Both the position numbers and the translations under genes were made by a program. From Bacilli bacterium (GTDB lineage Bacteria; Bacillota_I; Bacilli_A; RFN20; CAG-826), in the NCBI GenBank assembly GCA_016296285.1, contig JAEDJP010000071.1, positions 1-6,579 of the forward strand: a stretch of DNA of 6,579 nt, written 5' to 3'. This document shows, one piece after another, positions 1-6,300 of the stretch (within the stretch, counting starts at the first letter, position 1; every line of letters begins with the position of its first letter). The notes beneath the pieces were generated by a model. It had not been told where the DNA came from, did not search any database, and saw only the letters and a program-made list of their open reading frames with translations.

Positions 1-326
1 GTGCGGCGTTTTTCCGTCAATGGCTGGACTTGCGTTCAGTTTGTCACTTCACGGCCGATTCTAATTGCTTTGGCTGTTTTCCCATTGCATTTGCCAAACT
101 TGAAGGAATTCTTACAAAATGACCCGCCAAAATCTTGAAAAAGCGCCAGCGTCCATCCAAAAACACCGCGACCAAAACAATCGCGAACCAAAACCCTCAA
201 ATCCTGTTTATCGAAGTGTCACCCTATCTAGCTTCCCGTCGAAGCGAAACGCAAAGAGGGGCTTCTCAATTTAGCCAAAATCGAATTGGTTAGAGCGTCT
301 GGTTGGGGAACAGCCTGCAATAACAC
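1..326. other. Region without a convincing gene
   Basis: This stretch lies downstream of the unknown lipoprotein gene and is more AT-rich than most of the window. The longest start-to-stop frame is a 51-codon plus-strand ORF at 119-274 with a weak GAAGGA 11 bases upstream of its ATG. Its basic, Asn/Pro-rich product matches nothing I recognise. Plus-strand frames 1 and 3 are open from the left edge to stops at 136-138 and 120-122, so the tail of a convergent gene cannot be excluded. A TTGACG on the minus strand (16-21) could be the -35 box of a gene beyond the edge. I see no strong terminator for the neighbouring lipoprotein, only a weak GAAGC/GCTTC pairing near 241-265. Confidence 0.5.
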
Positions 327-1565
327 CTAATTCATCAAGACAAGAGAGTTATTGACTCGATCGAAAGTGTAACTACTTCCTACATAATTCACGTAAACGA
401 GATCCCCGTTCTTCTCCCGATTATCAATCCACTCTTCCAAAGAGGTTTCATTAAAATCGGAATCAAAAGTACCGTCAAAAGCGTCAGATTCAGATCCAAG
501 TTGGTATGTAAAAACAAAAGTATCTTTTCCGGTTCGGTGATCTACGCAATGGAAATGCATGGAAAAATAATCCATTGAGATTCGCTCAATCCAGCCGTCG
601 CCCATATCTTTTTCCTCAAACATATATGCCCAAAGATTGGGAATGTTCCAACCACTATCGGTCCCCCCAAAAAATTCTAAGCGTATCCAGTTACCGTCCA
701 CTATCTTCCCGGAACCATCGTCAAGAAAGCGAAGATCCAAAAGTTGAACCTCTCTTTCGAATACCGAATGGAAAACAGTCCCGTCTTCAAAAACATAATC
801 GTAACTCCCGGTTAACATCCCATTTTCGGTAGCAACGATAAAGCCATTCTCGATTCGTGAACCAGCCCCGTTAACTTCAACATTTTGTATGTAATTCTTC
901 GTTTTAAAGAACTCCATGTAATACTCAGCGGTATTCGTCCGCATGAAGGGTTGTTCGGTGAAAGGCACTCGATAAACCAATAGTTTATTATGGCCTAAAT
1001 GCTTTACTTCGTGCTCCTTGCTTTGGAATTTCGCGTGTCCTGCGAGACGAATGTCGACGACGGAGATGGTGTTGATGTCAGCATCACCGCACAGCATGAT
1101 ATCAAATGTTTTTTCATAGGGGTTCTCGCTGGACCAATTGATGACACGGGTTCCGTCGGCCTCATATGCGATTTTTCTCCACACCCCATCTACGAGTATG
1201 AGAGCACTCTTATCGTCAGACCAAAAGCGTAGTGCATCGATTCCATAGCCTTCGGGATTATCAAGCTCAACGGTAAATGTTACATAAGAATAATTTTCGT
1301 ATTCATCAGCCTCATCCCCATAATCAACATTAATGTCCGCCACAAAATTCCACACCAAAGTTTTTGGAGTTTCTTCTTCGTTGTCTTCGCCAAAAACTCC
1401 TTTCGCTTTTTTCGCGAAAAAAACAGGATTACCATATGTTTCTGGTTCTATGCTCTTCACGGTGACGATGTCGGGATCATTCTCGAGAGTCCCGTTGCTT
1501 TGGGACGGCCCACAACTTGAAAGAACAAAGAAGGAAAGCAAAACGCCAAGCAGCTTTTTATTCAT
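327..1565 (-). CDS. Putative surface lipoprotein of unknown function
   Basis: This 412-residue protein begins with a short basic n-region (MNKK), a hydrophobic stretch and a lipobox L15-S16-S17-C18, so it should be lipidated at Cys18 and anchored on the outside of the membrane. A polar linker follows. The rest is rich in Asp, Glu and aromatic residues and looks mostly beta, with a first section around residues 70-175 (containing VELDNPEGYGIDALRFW) and a second from about 210 to the end. No further membrane segment and no catalytic motif is visible, and I do not recognise the family. The start is well supported by AAAGGAGG at 1571-1578, five bases before the ATG. The gene has its own promoter and is cut off from the gene upstream by a terminator. 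Its base composition is clearly more AT-rich than that of the other genes, which could mean separate ancestry. An extracellular binding or structural role is the most I can infer. Confidence 0.85.
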   Translation of the reverse strand: MNKKLLGVLLSFFVLSSCGPSQSNGTLENDPDIVTVKSIEPETYGNPVFFAKKAKGVFGEDNEEETPKTLVWNFVADINVDYGDEADEYENYSYVTFTVELDNPEGYGIDALRFWSDDKSALILVDGVWRKIAYEADGTRVINWSSENPYEKTFDIMLCGDADINTISVVDIRLAGHAKFQSKEHEVKHLGHNKLLVYRVPFTEQPFMRTNTAEYYMEFFKTKNYIQNVEVNGAGSRIENGFIVATENGMLTGSYDYVFEDGTVFHSVFEREVQLLDLRFLDDGSGKIVDGNWIRLEFFGGTDSGWNIPNLWAYMFEEKDMGDGWIERISMDYFSMHFHCVDHRTGKDTFVFTYQLGSESDAFDGTFDSDFNETSLEEWIDNREKNGDLVYVNYVGSSYTFDRVNNSLVLMN

Positions 1566-1588
1566 AAACCCCTCCTTTAGATAGGCTC

Positions 1589-1618
1589 ATTATATATTCA
1601 TTATATATATGAAGGCAA
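1589..1618 (-). promoter_or_regulatory. Probable promoter of the unknown lipoprotein gene
   Basis: On the minus strand a perfect -10 box TATAAT (1589-1594) lies 18 bases from a -35 box TTGCCT (1613-1618; 4 of 6 matches to TTGACA). A second TATAAT (1600-1605) sits 11 bases upstream, within a direct repeat of ATATATAATGA, and could serve as an alternative -10. Transcription from the downstream box would start near 1582, giving a leader of roughly 17 bases that contains the Shine-Dalgarno. The -35 box lies within the inverted repeat GGCAAGGTTTGCC, a possible operator. Confidence 0.65.
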
Positions 1619-1662
1619 ACCTTGCCCTGGATTGCTTTCAAAACGTTGATCCAGGCAAGGTT
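1618..1662. repeat. Long imperfect inverted repeat upstream of the lipoprotein promoter
   Basis: The arms at 1618-1632 and 1649-1662 pair over 14 base pairs with one extra C in the left arm, leaving a 16-base loop that can form a further CAA/TTG pairing. No T-tract follows on either strand, so it does not look like an intrinsic terminator. It lies between the terminator of the ECF gene and the promoter of the lipoprotein gene, and its left end touches the -35 box. It could be a regulator-binding palindrome, a cruciform-prone element, a repeat copy found elsewhere in the genome, or part of a small RNA. The sequence alone does not decide. Confidence 0.6.
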
Positions 1663-1690
1663 CAGAAAGGAACGATATCGAACCCTTTTC

Positions 1691-1722
1691 CATAAAAATA
1701 ACGGGGAACGCACCCCGTTATT
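1691..1722 (-). terminator. Intrinsic terminator of the ECF S-component gene, overlapping its stop codon
   Basis: Read on the minus strand, AATAACGGGG (1722-1713) and CCCCGTTATT (1706-1697) form a perfect 10-bp stem with a 6-base loop, followed by TTTATGG to complete a T-rich tail. The TAA stop of the ECF gene (1718-1720) lies inside the upstream arm, so the last translating ribosome would cover part of the stem. Confidence 0.85.
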
Positions 1723-2482
1723 CCTTATCCTCTTCCTTCTTCAACAGGTAAGGGGCGAGGTCATCAAGGCCATTGACCTTATGGGTCGCGTAATAGACGG
1801 GATAGAACAAAAGGGCGATGCCGAGGATCGTGACGATCGAGGTGAGCAAGGCCGCGGGAAGCTTGGCATAACTCGTGAACAAGGCCTTGGAAGCGTCCAT
1901 CCCGACGATGAGGTTGATGAAGAAACGGAGGAAGAATTCCCCGATGACGTTGACGCTTAAGGCGATGACGAGGGAGAAGGAAAGGCACTTGTTGACCGCG
2001 TTCATCTTGAAGGAGAAGACAAGCGTGAGCAAGGCGAGGAACAAAAGGATGCTCGAGAGGATGACAAGGACGAGGGAGACCTTCTCGTCATAGGCGACGA
2101 AATAGGTGACGAGGGCATAGGCGAAGAGGGCGAGAGCGATGCCGGAGAAGGCGAAGAGCAGCCCGTTGCCCTTGGCCCCTTTCTTGAGGAGGAGGCGGAA
2201 GATCCAGCCGACGAGGAACCCCATCAGGAACTTGAGGACGAAGGTGCGGCCGGTCGTGGTCCAGGCGTAGCCTAGCATTAAGTCGCTTAGGCCCATCCCG
2301 ACGGAGCCGGCGATGCCCCCGACAAGAGGGCCGCATAAAAGGCCGGCGAGGATGCAGAAGAAATTGCCGAGGTGGACTTTGGACGCCCCAAAGGGGATCG
2401 CGATGGACGTGCCCGCGAAGCAAAGGGCGATGAAGAGGGCGGTGTAGATGAGGGTGAGAAGGGTTTTGCGTTCGGAATTCAT
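1718..2482 (-). CDS. ECF-transporter substrate-binding (S) component, enlarged
   Basis: This very hydrophobic 254-residue membrane protein should be the S component of an energy-coupling factor transporter, which binds a vitamin or similar micronutrient and docks on a shared EcfA/A'/T module for ATP-driven uptake. Residues 36-71 carry the family-like run from KVHLGNFFCILAG through LLCGPLVGGIAG to GLSDLMLGY, and FLMGFLVGWIFR follows near residue 85. This resembles the PF07155/PF12822 group, which includes riboflavin-type S components. Hydrophobic segments fall near residues 8-29, 38-58, 60-72, 80-98, 108-130, 135-158, 166-190 and 206-230. S components are usually about 170-200 residues with six helices, so the segments around 108-158 appear to be extra. 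The tail is charged (LLKKEEDKE). No EcfA or EcfT gene is in view, as expected for group II systems. No Shine-Dalgarno precedes the ATG. The substrate cannot be assigned. Confidence 0.8.
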   Translation of the reverse strand: MNSERKTLLTLIYTALFIALCFAGTSIAIPFGASKVHLGNFFCILAGLLCGPLVGGIAGSVGMGLSDLMLGYAWTTTGRTFVLKFLMGFLVGWIFRLLLKKGAKGNGLLFAFSGIALALFAYALVTYFVAYDEKVSLVLVILSSILLFLALLTLVFSFKMNAVNKCLSFSLVIALSVNVIGEFFLRFFINLIVGMDASKALFTSYAKLPAALLTSIVTILGIALLFYPVYYATHKVNGLDDLAPYLLKKEEDKE

Positions 2483-2492
2483 GACGGGGGAA

Positions 2493-2521
2493 AGATTAGC
2501 CTAGTCCGCCATGGTTTGCAA
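2493..2521 (-). promoter_or_regulatory. Candidate promoter of the ECF S-component gene, possibly giving a leaderless mRNA
   Basis: On the minus strand TTGCAA (2516-2521) and TAATCT (2493-2498) are separated by exactly 17 bases. The -10 box is only a partial match to TATAAT. It ends 10 bases before the ATG, so transcription would begin about three to five bases before the start codon or at it. The intervening bases (TTTCCCCCGTC) contain no Shine-Dalgarno. Confidence 0.4.
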
Positions 2522-2550
2522 CGAATTGGGAAAGGATTTACAAAAGGGTT

Positions 2551-4179
2551 TCAAAGGGACGCGACCTTCTCGTCCAAGGCCTTCCGAAACGCATCGAAGG
2601 CCCCTTCTTCCCGGGGATAGGACGAGAAGTCGCCCCCAAAGCCGAAGGAGGAAAGGAAGGAAAGGACCGCCGCGCGCCCGATTCTATATTCGAGGAGGCA
2701 AAGGGCCCGGTAATCGGAAAGGGCGAGGGAAAGGGTCTCGAGGCGGAGGGAGGAACGGGGCTTACCGTTTGGTCCCGGATAGACGATGAACGAATCCCCG
2801 CTTGGGAAATTGCCCTCCGCGTCATTCACGCGATATGGGTCGATCGGGCGTTTTGAGAAGCCCGAGGAATAGAAATTGTATCCCCAATGGAGATATCCCT
2901 TGACCCCGGTGGCATAGAGGGTGGCCCCCAAGGCCCGGAAGCGGGTCAAGGGCATGGAAAGGAAGCGATTCGGGAGATGGCGGTCTTCTTCCGCACAGCA
3001 ATGGTAGGCGAAGATGGGACGATCCGCGGTTTCTTGGAACGCTGGGACGCTTCCCATCGCGACGACGGGAAGGTCGACGAGGGAAGAAAAGGCGGGGTCG
3101 CTCAAGGCATCGATGGTCTTGTAGCCCCGCAAGGAGGGGAGTAAGGCATTGCGCAGGGCCTCGTAACGGTCCTTGGAAGCGGCATTCGGCTCGTCGCTGA
3201 AATGGAAATAGACCTCTTCTTTCCCGAAGCCGTTCTCCTCGAGGGCAAGGGTCAAGGAAGAAAGCATGGAGGAAAGGAAGGAAAGATAACGGGGATCAAG
3301 GGAATCGGTGTCCCAGCCGAAGAGGCGATGGCCTTCTTCGTCAAGGACCTTCGGGGCGTGTGCCGCGCCCCATTGGGTGAACAGATGCGACATCTCGAAG
3401 AGGCGGATGCCCCGGGCTTTCGCATCCTTCATGAACGTTAACAGGCGATCAAACGAGAAGGAATGCCCGTCTTTTTCGACTTTGACGTCCACGAGTTGGG
3501 CGGTGAGTCGCTCTCCCCCGACATAGGTATCAAGGGGAGGGGTGAAGAGGGGAACGAGCAAGGAATCGACGCCGTGAACGATCGCTTCGTCGAGGAAGGC
3601 ATGGAAGAGATCCATGAAGGCGGGGGAGAACATGGGGACCTTGTAATAGGAAGCGAGGGCATCATAATGCATCCAGTTCGAGACGTGGAGGGAAAGGGGC
3701 GGCAAGGAAAGGGGAGAGACGCGGAGGAGGAAGCTCGCTTTCGCGGCGACCCTCCCATCGCCGAATCGGAGGATCGCCTCGACGGGATAGTCCCCGGGCT
3801 CCCCATTGCCTTCGTAGGTTAAGAGGATGCTGCGATAGACCCCGTACCGGAACGAAAAAGGGGCGCCTTCTTCTAGCAGCAAATCCCCGACGACGCCAGG
3901 CTCATAAAGGGAATAGAAATCGTCGTGGCTCTTTCGGAAGGGAAGGGTGACCATGACCTCCTCCACGGGGCGGATGGTCAGGGAATCGCGGATGGGCGAA
4001 AGAATTTCCACGACCGGGTCGGAAGGGAAAAGTTCTTCCATTTCGTTCTTGTAGGCAAGTTGGAAGGAAAACCTCTCGTTTTTGTAGCAACGGGCTTCGT
4101 CGATGCGTCGCGTCGGCGCCCTGCCGTTGACGATCTTCTCGTCGAGGGGGATGAAAAAGGCTTCGAATCGTGGTTCCAT
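2551..4179 (-). CDS. GH123/DUF4091-type glycoside hydrolase, cytoplasmic
   Basis: The 542-residue product matches the GH123 catalytic family (formerly DUF4091) along most of its length. Residues 1 to about 155 form a beta-rich N-terminal domain. The barrel starts near 164 with HVSNWMHYDALASYY. Further family-like motifs are FEMSHLFTQWGAAHAPKV (261-278), YFHFSDEPN (324-332), GYLHWGYNFY (428-437), GDSFIVYPGP (461-470) and RLETLSLALSDYRALCLLE (479-497). Characterised GH123 enzymes are beta-N-acetylgalactosaminidases that use the substrate acetamido group and an adjacent Asp-Glu pair; D329-E330 fits that pair. The length is normal and no signal peptide is present, so it probably acts inside the cell on imported glycans. 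The substrate is inferred, since many DUF4091 proteins are untested. No Shine-Dalgarno precedes the ATG, and a terminator ends the upstream gene, so a promoter must lie in the short gap or transcription depends on read-through. No terminator is seen before the ECF gene 68 bases downstream. Confidence 0.85.
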   Translation of the reverse strand: MEPRFEAFFIPLDEKIVNGRAPTRRIDEARCYKNERFSFQLAYKNEMEELFPSDPVVEILSPIRDSLTIRPVEEVMVTLPFRKSHDDFYSLYEPGVVGDLLLEEGAPFSFRYGVYRSILLTYEGNGEPGDYPVEAILRFGDGRVAAKASFLLRVSPLSLPPLSLHVSNWMHYDALASYYKVPMFSPAFMDLFHAFLDEAIVHGVDSLLVPLFTPPLDTYVGGERLTAQLVDVKVEKDGHSFSFDRLLTFMKDAKARGIRLFEMSHLFTQWGAAHAPKVLDEEGHRLFGWDTDSLDPRYLSFLSSMLSSLTLALEENGFGKEEVYFHFSDEPNAASKDRYEALRNALLPSLRGYKTIDALSDPAFSSLVDLPVVAMGSVPAFQETADRPIFAYHCCAEEDRHLPNRFLSMPLTRFRALGATLYATGVKGYLHWGYNFYSSGFSKRPIDPYRVNDAEGNFPSGDSFIVYPGPNGKPRSSLRLETLSLALSDYRALCLLEYRIGRAAVLSFLSSFGFGGDFSSYPREEGAFDAFRKALDEKVASL

Positions 4180-4208
4180 GGTTACGGATTAAGGATATAG
4201 GTCTAGAT

Positions 4209-4249
4209 AAGAAAAAGGAAGGGGGCGTCCCTTTTTCGGAGACGCCCCC
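4209..4249 (-). terminator. Intrinsic terminator after the MBG lipoprotein gene
   Basis: On the minus strand GGGGGCGTC (4249-4241) pairs with GACGCCCCC (4229-4221) as a perfect 9-bp GC-rich stem around an 11-base loop. The T-rich run TTCCTTTTTCTT follows. It begins 14 bases after the stop codon. The T-tract ends about 30 bases before the glycosidase ATG. Confidence 0.85.
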
Positions 4250-4263
4250 AAAGCAAGCGGGAA

Positions 4264-4512
4264 TCAAAGGGCCCCAGTCTTGGCGTAGCGGAGGTTGCGG
4301 ATGTAAGCGACATCCCCGCCGATGCTGAAGTCGAAGTCGGTCCAGCCGCCGCCAACGTGCGGCAAGTCGACGACGCAGGTGTTCCAGCCGTCTTGCATGG
4401 TCGCGACTTCTTCCCCGTCGACGTAGATCTTCGCGTCGGGGGCGGTCGAGTTCTTGTCGCAATAGCGGCCTAGCGGGGAGGCGTATCCTTGCCCCTTGGC
4501 CTCGACGTACCA
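4264..4512 (-). repeat. Duplicated C-terminal coding segment, partner at 6331-6579
   Basis: These 249 bases, including the stop codon, align without gaps to 6331-6579. By hand count about 223 bases agree (near 90%), and 74 of 82 residues agree. The match reaches the right edge of the window, so the true length of the duplication is unknown. Differences cluster at the last few codons and around the GQGYAS-LGRY loop, while the stretch GEEVATMQDGWNTC and the following residues to GGDVAY are identical in protein. Confidence 0.95.
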
Positions 4513-6276
4513 AGCGGAGTTCGAGGAATCGACGTAGTAGTCGAAGATGAGGTAGCGGTAGTCGTCGCTATCGAAGAAGCCGCCGGTGAACTCGTTCACG
4601 TCCGGAGACTGGGTGTGCGTGATGCCGAGGAAATTGACGACCGCCGAGTTGTCGGTCTTCGTGAGCTTGAAGGCCCCCTCCTTGCCTTCTTCCGTCGCGA
4701 TCTCGACCGTGCCGGCGCCCGCTTTGAAGTAGGGGGCGACCGACGTCGGGATGTCCTTCACGCATTCGGCGTTCTTGATCTTCGCGATCGCGGGAGAGGC
4801 GCTCGATCCACCGTTGGTCCAGAAGGCGTTCATGTTCGCCCCCGTGATCTCGATGTACATCGTGTAATAGACGTTGTGCGACACGCGGTCCACACGCTTG
4901 CCGGAGGCATCGAAGAAATTGATCTGGCGGCCATTGGGGAGCGGGGCGTCAAAAGGAACCTCGAGGACGTAGAATTCGGTGAGCCCGCTGCCGAAGCGCA
5001 AGTTGAAGCTCGAGACGCTGTCCTCGAAGAGAACGTCGAATTTGAGATAACGGCACCCCGATTGGGCGAACGTGGAATAGCCCAAAGTGGTTTCGTAGAA
5101 GAACGCCCCGGACTCGCCCCAGTTCTGGTTCTCCCCGGACAGGGCGCCGCTCGTGGGATTGGAATAGGTAATGACCCCATCGTTCCCATAGGTGACCGAT
5201 ACGCCCTTGCTCGCGAAATCGTCGCGGGCGTAAACATGGGTGCCATAGCGGATCGTCATGGTCGCGGAAACGCTCTCAACCGGCTCGAAATTCGGGTTCT
5301 CGGGGAAAGAGGCCGTGACGGCATAGGTCCCGGGCAAGGACTGGCCATTCCCCTCGTAGACGACCTCGAGGCCGCGGGGGAGGGCATTGGAAAGGGCGAT
5401 GGACTTCGGGGTCCCGTCATAATCGACGGTTTGATCCTCGAAAACGGGGACGAAGGTGGCTTTCGCGATCGTGAGGGTCGCCTTGAGGGGATCGACGGGC
5501 AGGTAATTGCCGGAGCGGTCCTCGAAGTGCGCGATGACCTCGTAGGTGCCAGCGTCCACCTTGCCGTTGTTCTCATAAGTGACGGTCACGCCTTCGGGGA
5601 GGGCGCCCTCGACCTTGAGGAATTTGGGGGTGCCGTCATAGACGAAGGAATCCCCGGTGAAGGACAGGCCCTCGAGGGGGATGGGGGCCTTGGAGATCGT
5701 CAGAGTCGCCATCTTGTCGGGAATCGCCTCGTGGTTCTTCTCGTCGCCTTTGAAGTGTGCGACGACCTCGTAGGTTCCCGCGGCGACCTGGCGGTTGTTC
5801 TCGTAGGTGACGGACACCCCTTCCGGCAGGGTTCCCTCGATGCTTAGGGAATGGGGTTCCCCGTCATAGGCAAAGGTTTTCGAGTCGAAAGAGACGCCCG
5901 AAAGGTCGTACGTCGCCTTGGATATCGTCAAGGTCGCCCGCATCGCGGGAATGGGGGCGTGGGATGCGTCTCCCGAAAAGAGCGCGACGACCTCGTAGGA
6001 GCCGGCGTCGACCTTGCCGTTGTTCTCGTAGGTGACGGTGACCCCTTCCGGCGGGGTTCCCTCAATACTCAGGGAATGGGGTTCCCCGTCATAGACGAAG
6101 GTTTTCCCGGGGAAGGAAACCCCGGTCAGGTCATAGGAGGGGAGGGAGGTCGATTCCTCGGCGAGCGAGGAGGACGTCCCTTCCTCTCGGGAAGAGGATC
6201 CCTCCGGGGAGGGGGCGACGCAGGAAGCAAGGAGGCTTAGCGCGGCGAGAGCGGAAAGAACGGTCAGGCGTTTCAT
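4264..6276 (-). CDS. MBG-repeat surface lipoprotein with two C-terminal beta-sandwich-like modules
   Basis: This 670-residue protein starts with MKR, a hydrophobic helix and a lipobox L16-A17-S18-C19, so it should be lipid-anchored outside the membrane. A Ser/Glu-rich linker (about 20-46) leads into four MBG-type repeats (48-122, 123-198, 199-274, 275-343), each with YDG, LP-G-V, VTYENN and AGTYEV-like motifs. Such repeats are common in Firmicutes surface proteins and probably act as stalks. Residues 344 to about 508 and 509-670 look like two related modules: RYLKFDVLF and RYLIFDYYVD mark the same strand in each, and the second ends in AYIRNLRYAKT. They resemble galactose-binding-like carbohydrate-binding folds, so glycan binding is a reasonable inference, though no catalytic motif is seen. 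The start is supported by GAAAGGG (6284-6290) seven bases before the ATG. The upstream gene ends 54 bases away and shares this C-terminus, so the two are tandem paralogs and probably partly co-transcribed. The long reading frames on the opposite strand are shadows. Confidence 0.88.
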   Translation of the reverse strand: MKRLTVLSALAALSLLASCVAPSPEGSSSREEGTSSSLAEESTSLPSYDLTGVSFPGKTFVYDGEPHSLSIEGTPPEGVTVTYENNGKVDAGSYEVVALFSGDASHAPIPAMRATLTISKATYDLSGVSFDSKTFAYDGEPHSLSIEGTLPEGVSVTYENNRQVAAGTYEVVAHFKGDEKNHEAIPDKMATLTISKAPIPLEGLSFTGDSFVYDGTPKFLKVEGALPEGVTVTYENNGKVDAGTYEVIAHFEDRSGNYLPVDPLKATLTIAKATFVPVFEDQTVDYDGTPKSIALSNALPRGLEVVYEGNGQSLPGTYAVTASFPENPNFEPVESVSATMTIRYGTHVYARDDFASKGVSVTYGNDGVITYSNPTSGALSGENQNWGESGAFFYETTLGYSTFAQSGCRYLKFDVLFEDSVSSFNLRFGSGLTEFYVLEVPFDAPLPNGRQINFFDASGKRVDRVSHNVYYTMYIEITGANMNAFWTNGGSSASPAIAKIKNAECVKDIPTSVAPYFKAGAGTVEIATEEGKEGAFKLTKTDNSAVVNFLGITHTQSPDVNEFTGGFFDSDDYRYLIFDYYVDSSNSAWYVEAKGQGYASPLGRYCDKNSTAPDAKIYVDGEEVATMQDGWNTCVVDLPHVGGGWTDFDFSIGGDVAYIRNLRYAKTGAL
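5248..6135 (-). repeat. Four tandem MBG-domain repeats inside the lipoprotein gene
   Basis: The units are 5911-6135, 5683-5910, 5455-5682 and 5248-5454, about 207-228 bases each. The first two are the closest in DNA. For example, both carry the same run of bases encoding HSLSIEGT and VTYENN. The fourth is the most diverged and lacks the ENN motif (it has VVYEGN). The order suggests growth from the N-terminal side by recent duplication. The units are coding and contiguous, so this is not a CRISPR array. Confidence 0.9.
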
Positions 6277-6283
6277 GATGAAT

Positions 6284-6290
6284 CCCTTTC
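6284..6290 (-). promoter_or_regulatory. Shine-Dalgarno of the MBG lipoprotein gene
   Basis: GAAAGGG lies seven bases before the ATG at 6274-6276 and fixes the start that gives an intact lipoprotein signal peptide. Only 24 bases separate the ATG from the upstream hairpin, which leaves no room for a full promoter in between. Confidence 0.7.
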
Positions 6291-6300
6291 TTAGGAAGAG

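Noticed and set aside
119..274. 51-codon plus-strand ORF
   Set aside because: The Shine-Dalgarno is weak and distant, the product is low-complexity and basic with no recognisable motif, and a random ORF of this length is unremarkable.
286..296. TTGGTTAGAGC, resembling a tRNA D-arm
   Set aside because: The matching GCTC arm is missing and no anticodon stem or T-arm follows, so it is probably chance or at most a tiny remnant.
1..326. Transposase remnant or insertion-sequence end
   Set aside because: Translations of several frames on both strands gave no transposase motif, and no terminal inverted repeat or target duplication was seen.
1618..1662. Riboswitch or intrinsic terminator
   Set aside because: It lies upstream of the likely promoter of the lipoprotein gene, so would not be in its leader, and neither strand has a T-tract after the stem.
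1622..1960. 112-codon plus-strand ORF over the end of the ECF gene
   Set aside because: It is antisense to a well-supported membrane protein and runs through its terminator; its translation is charged and low-complexity with no family resemblance.
4489..5847. 452-codon plus-strand open frame, with a 129-codon frame at 5851-6240
   Set aside because: Both are antisense to the MBG lipoprotein gene. Their low-complexity Gly/Glu/Val/Asp-rich translations repeat with the MBG units, as expected from a shadow of repetitive GC-rich coding DNA, and the minus-strand protein has a clear signal peptide and domains.
5248..6135. Regular repeats suggesting a CRISPR array
   Set aside because: The units are over 200 bases, contiguous, in frame and encode recognisable MBG domains; there are no spacers.
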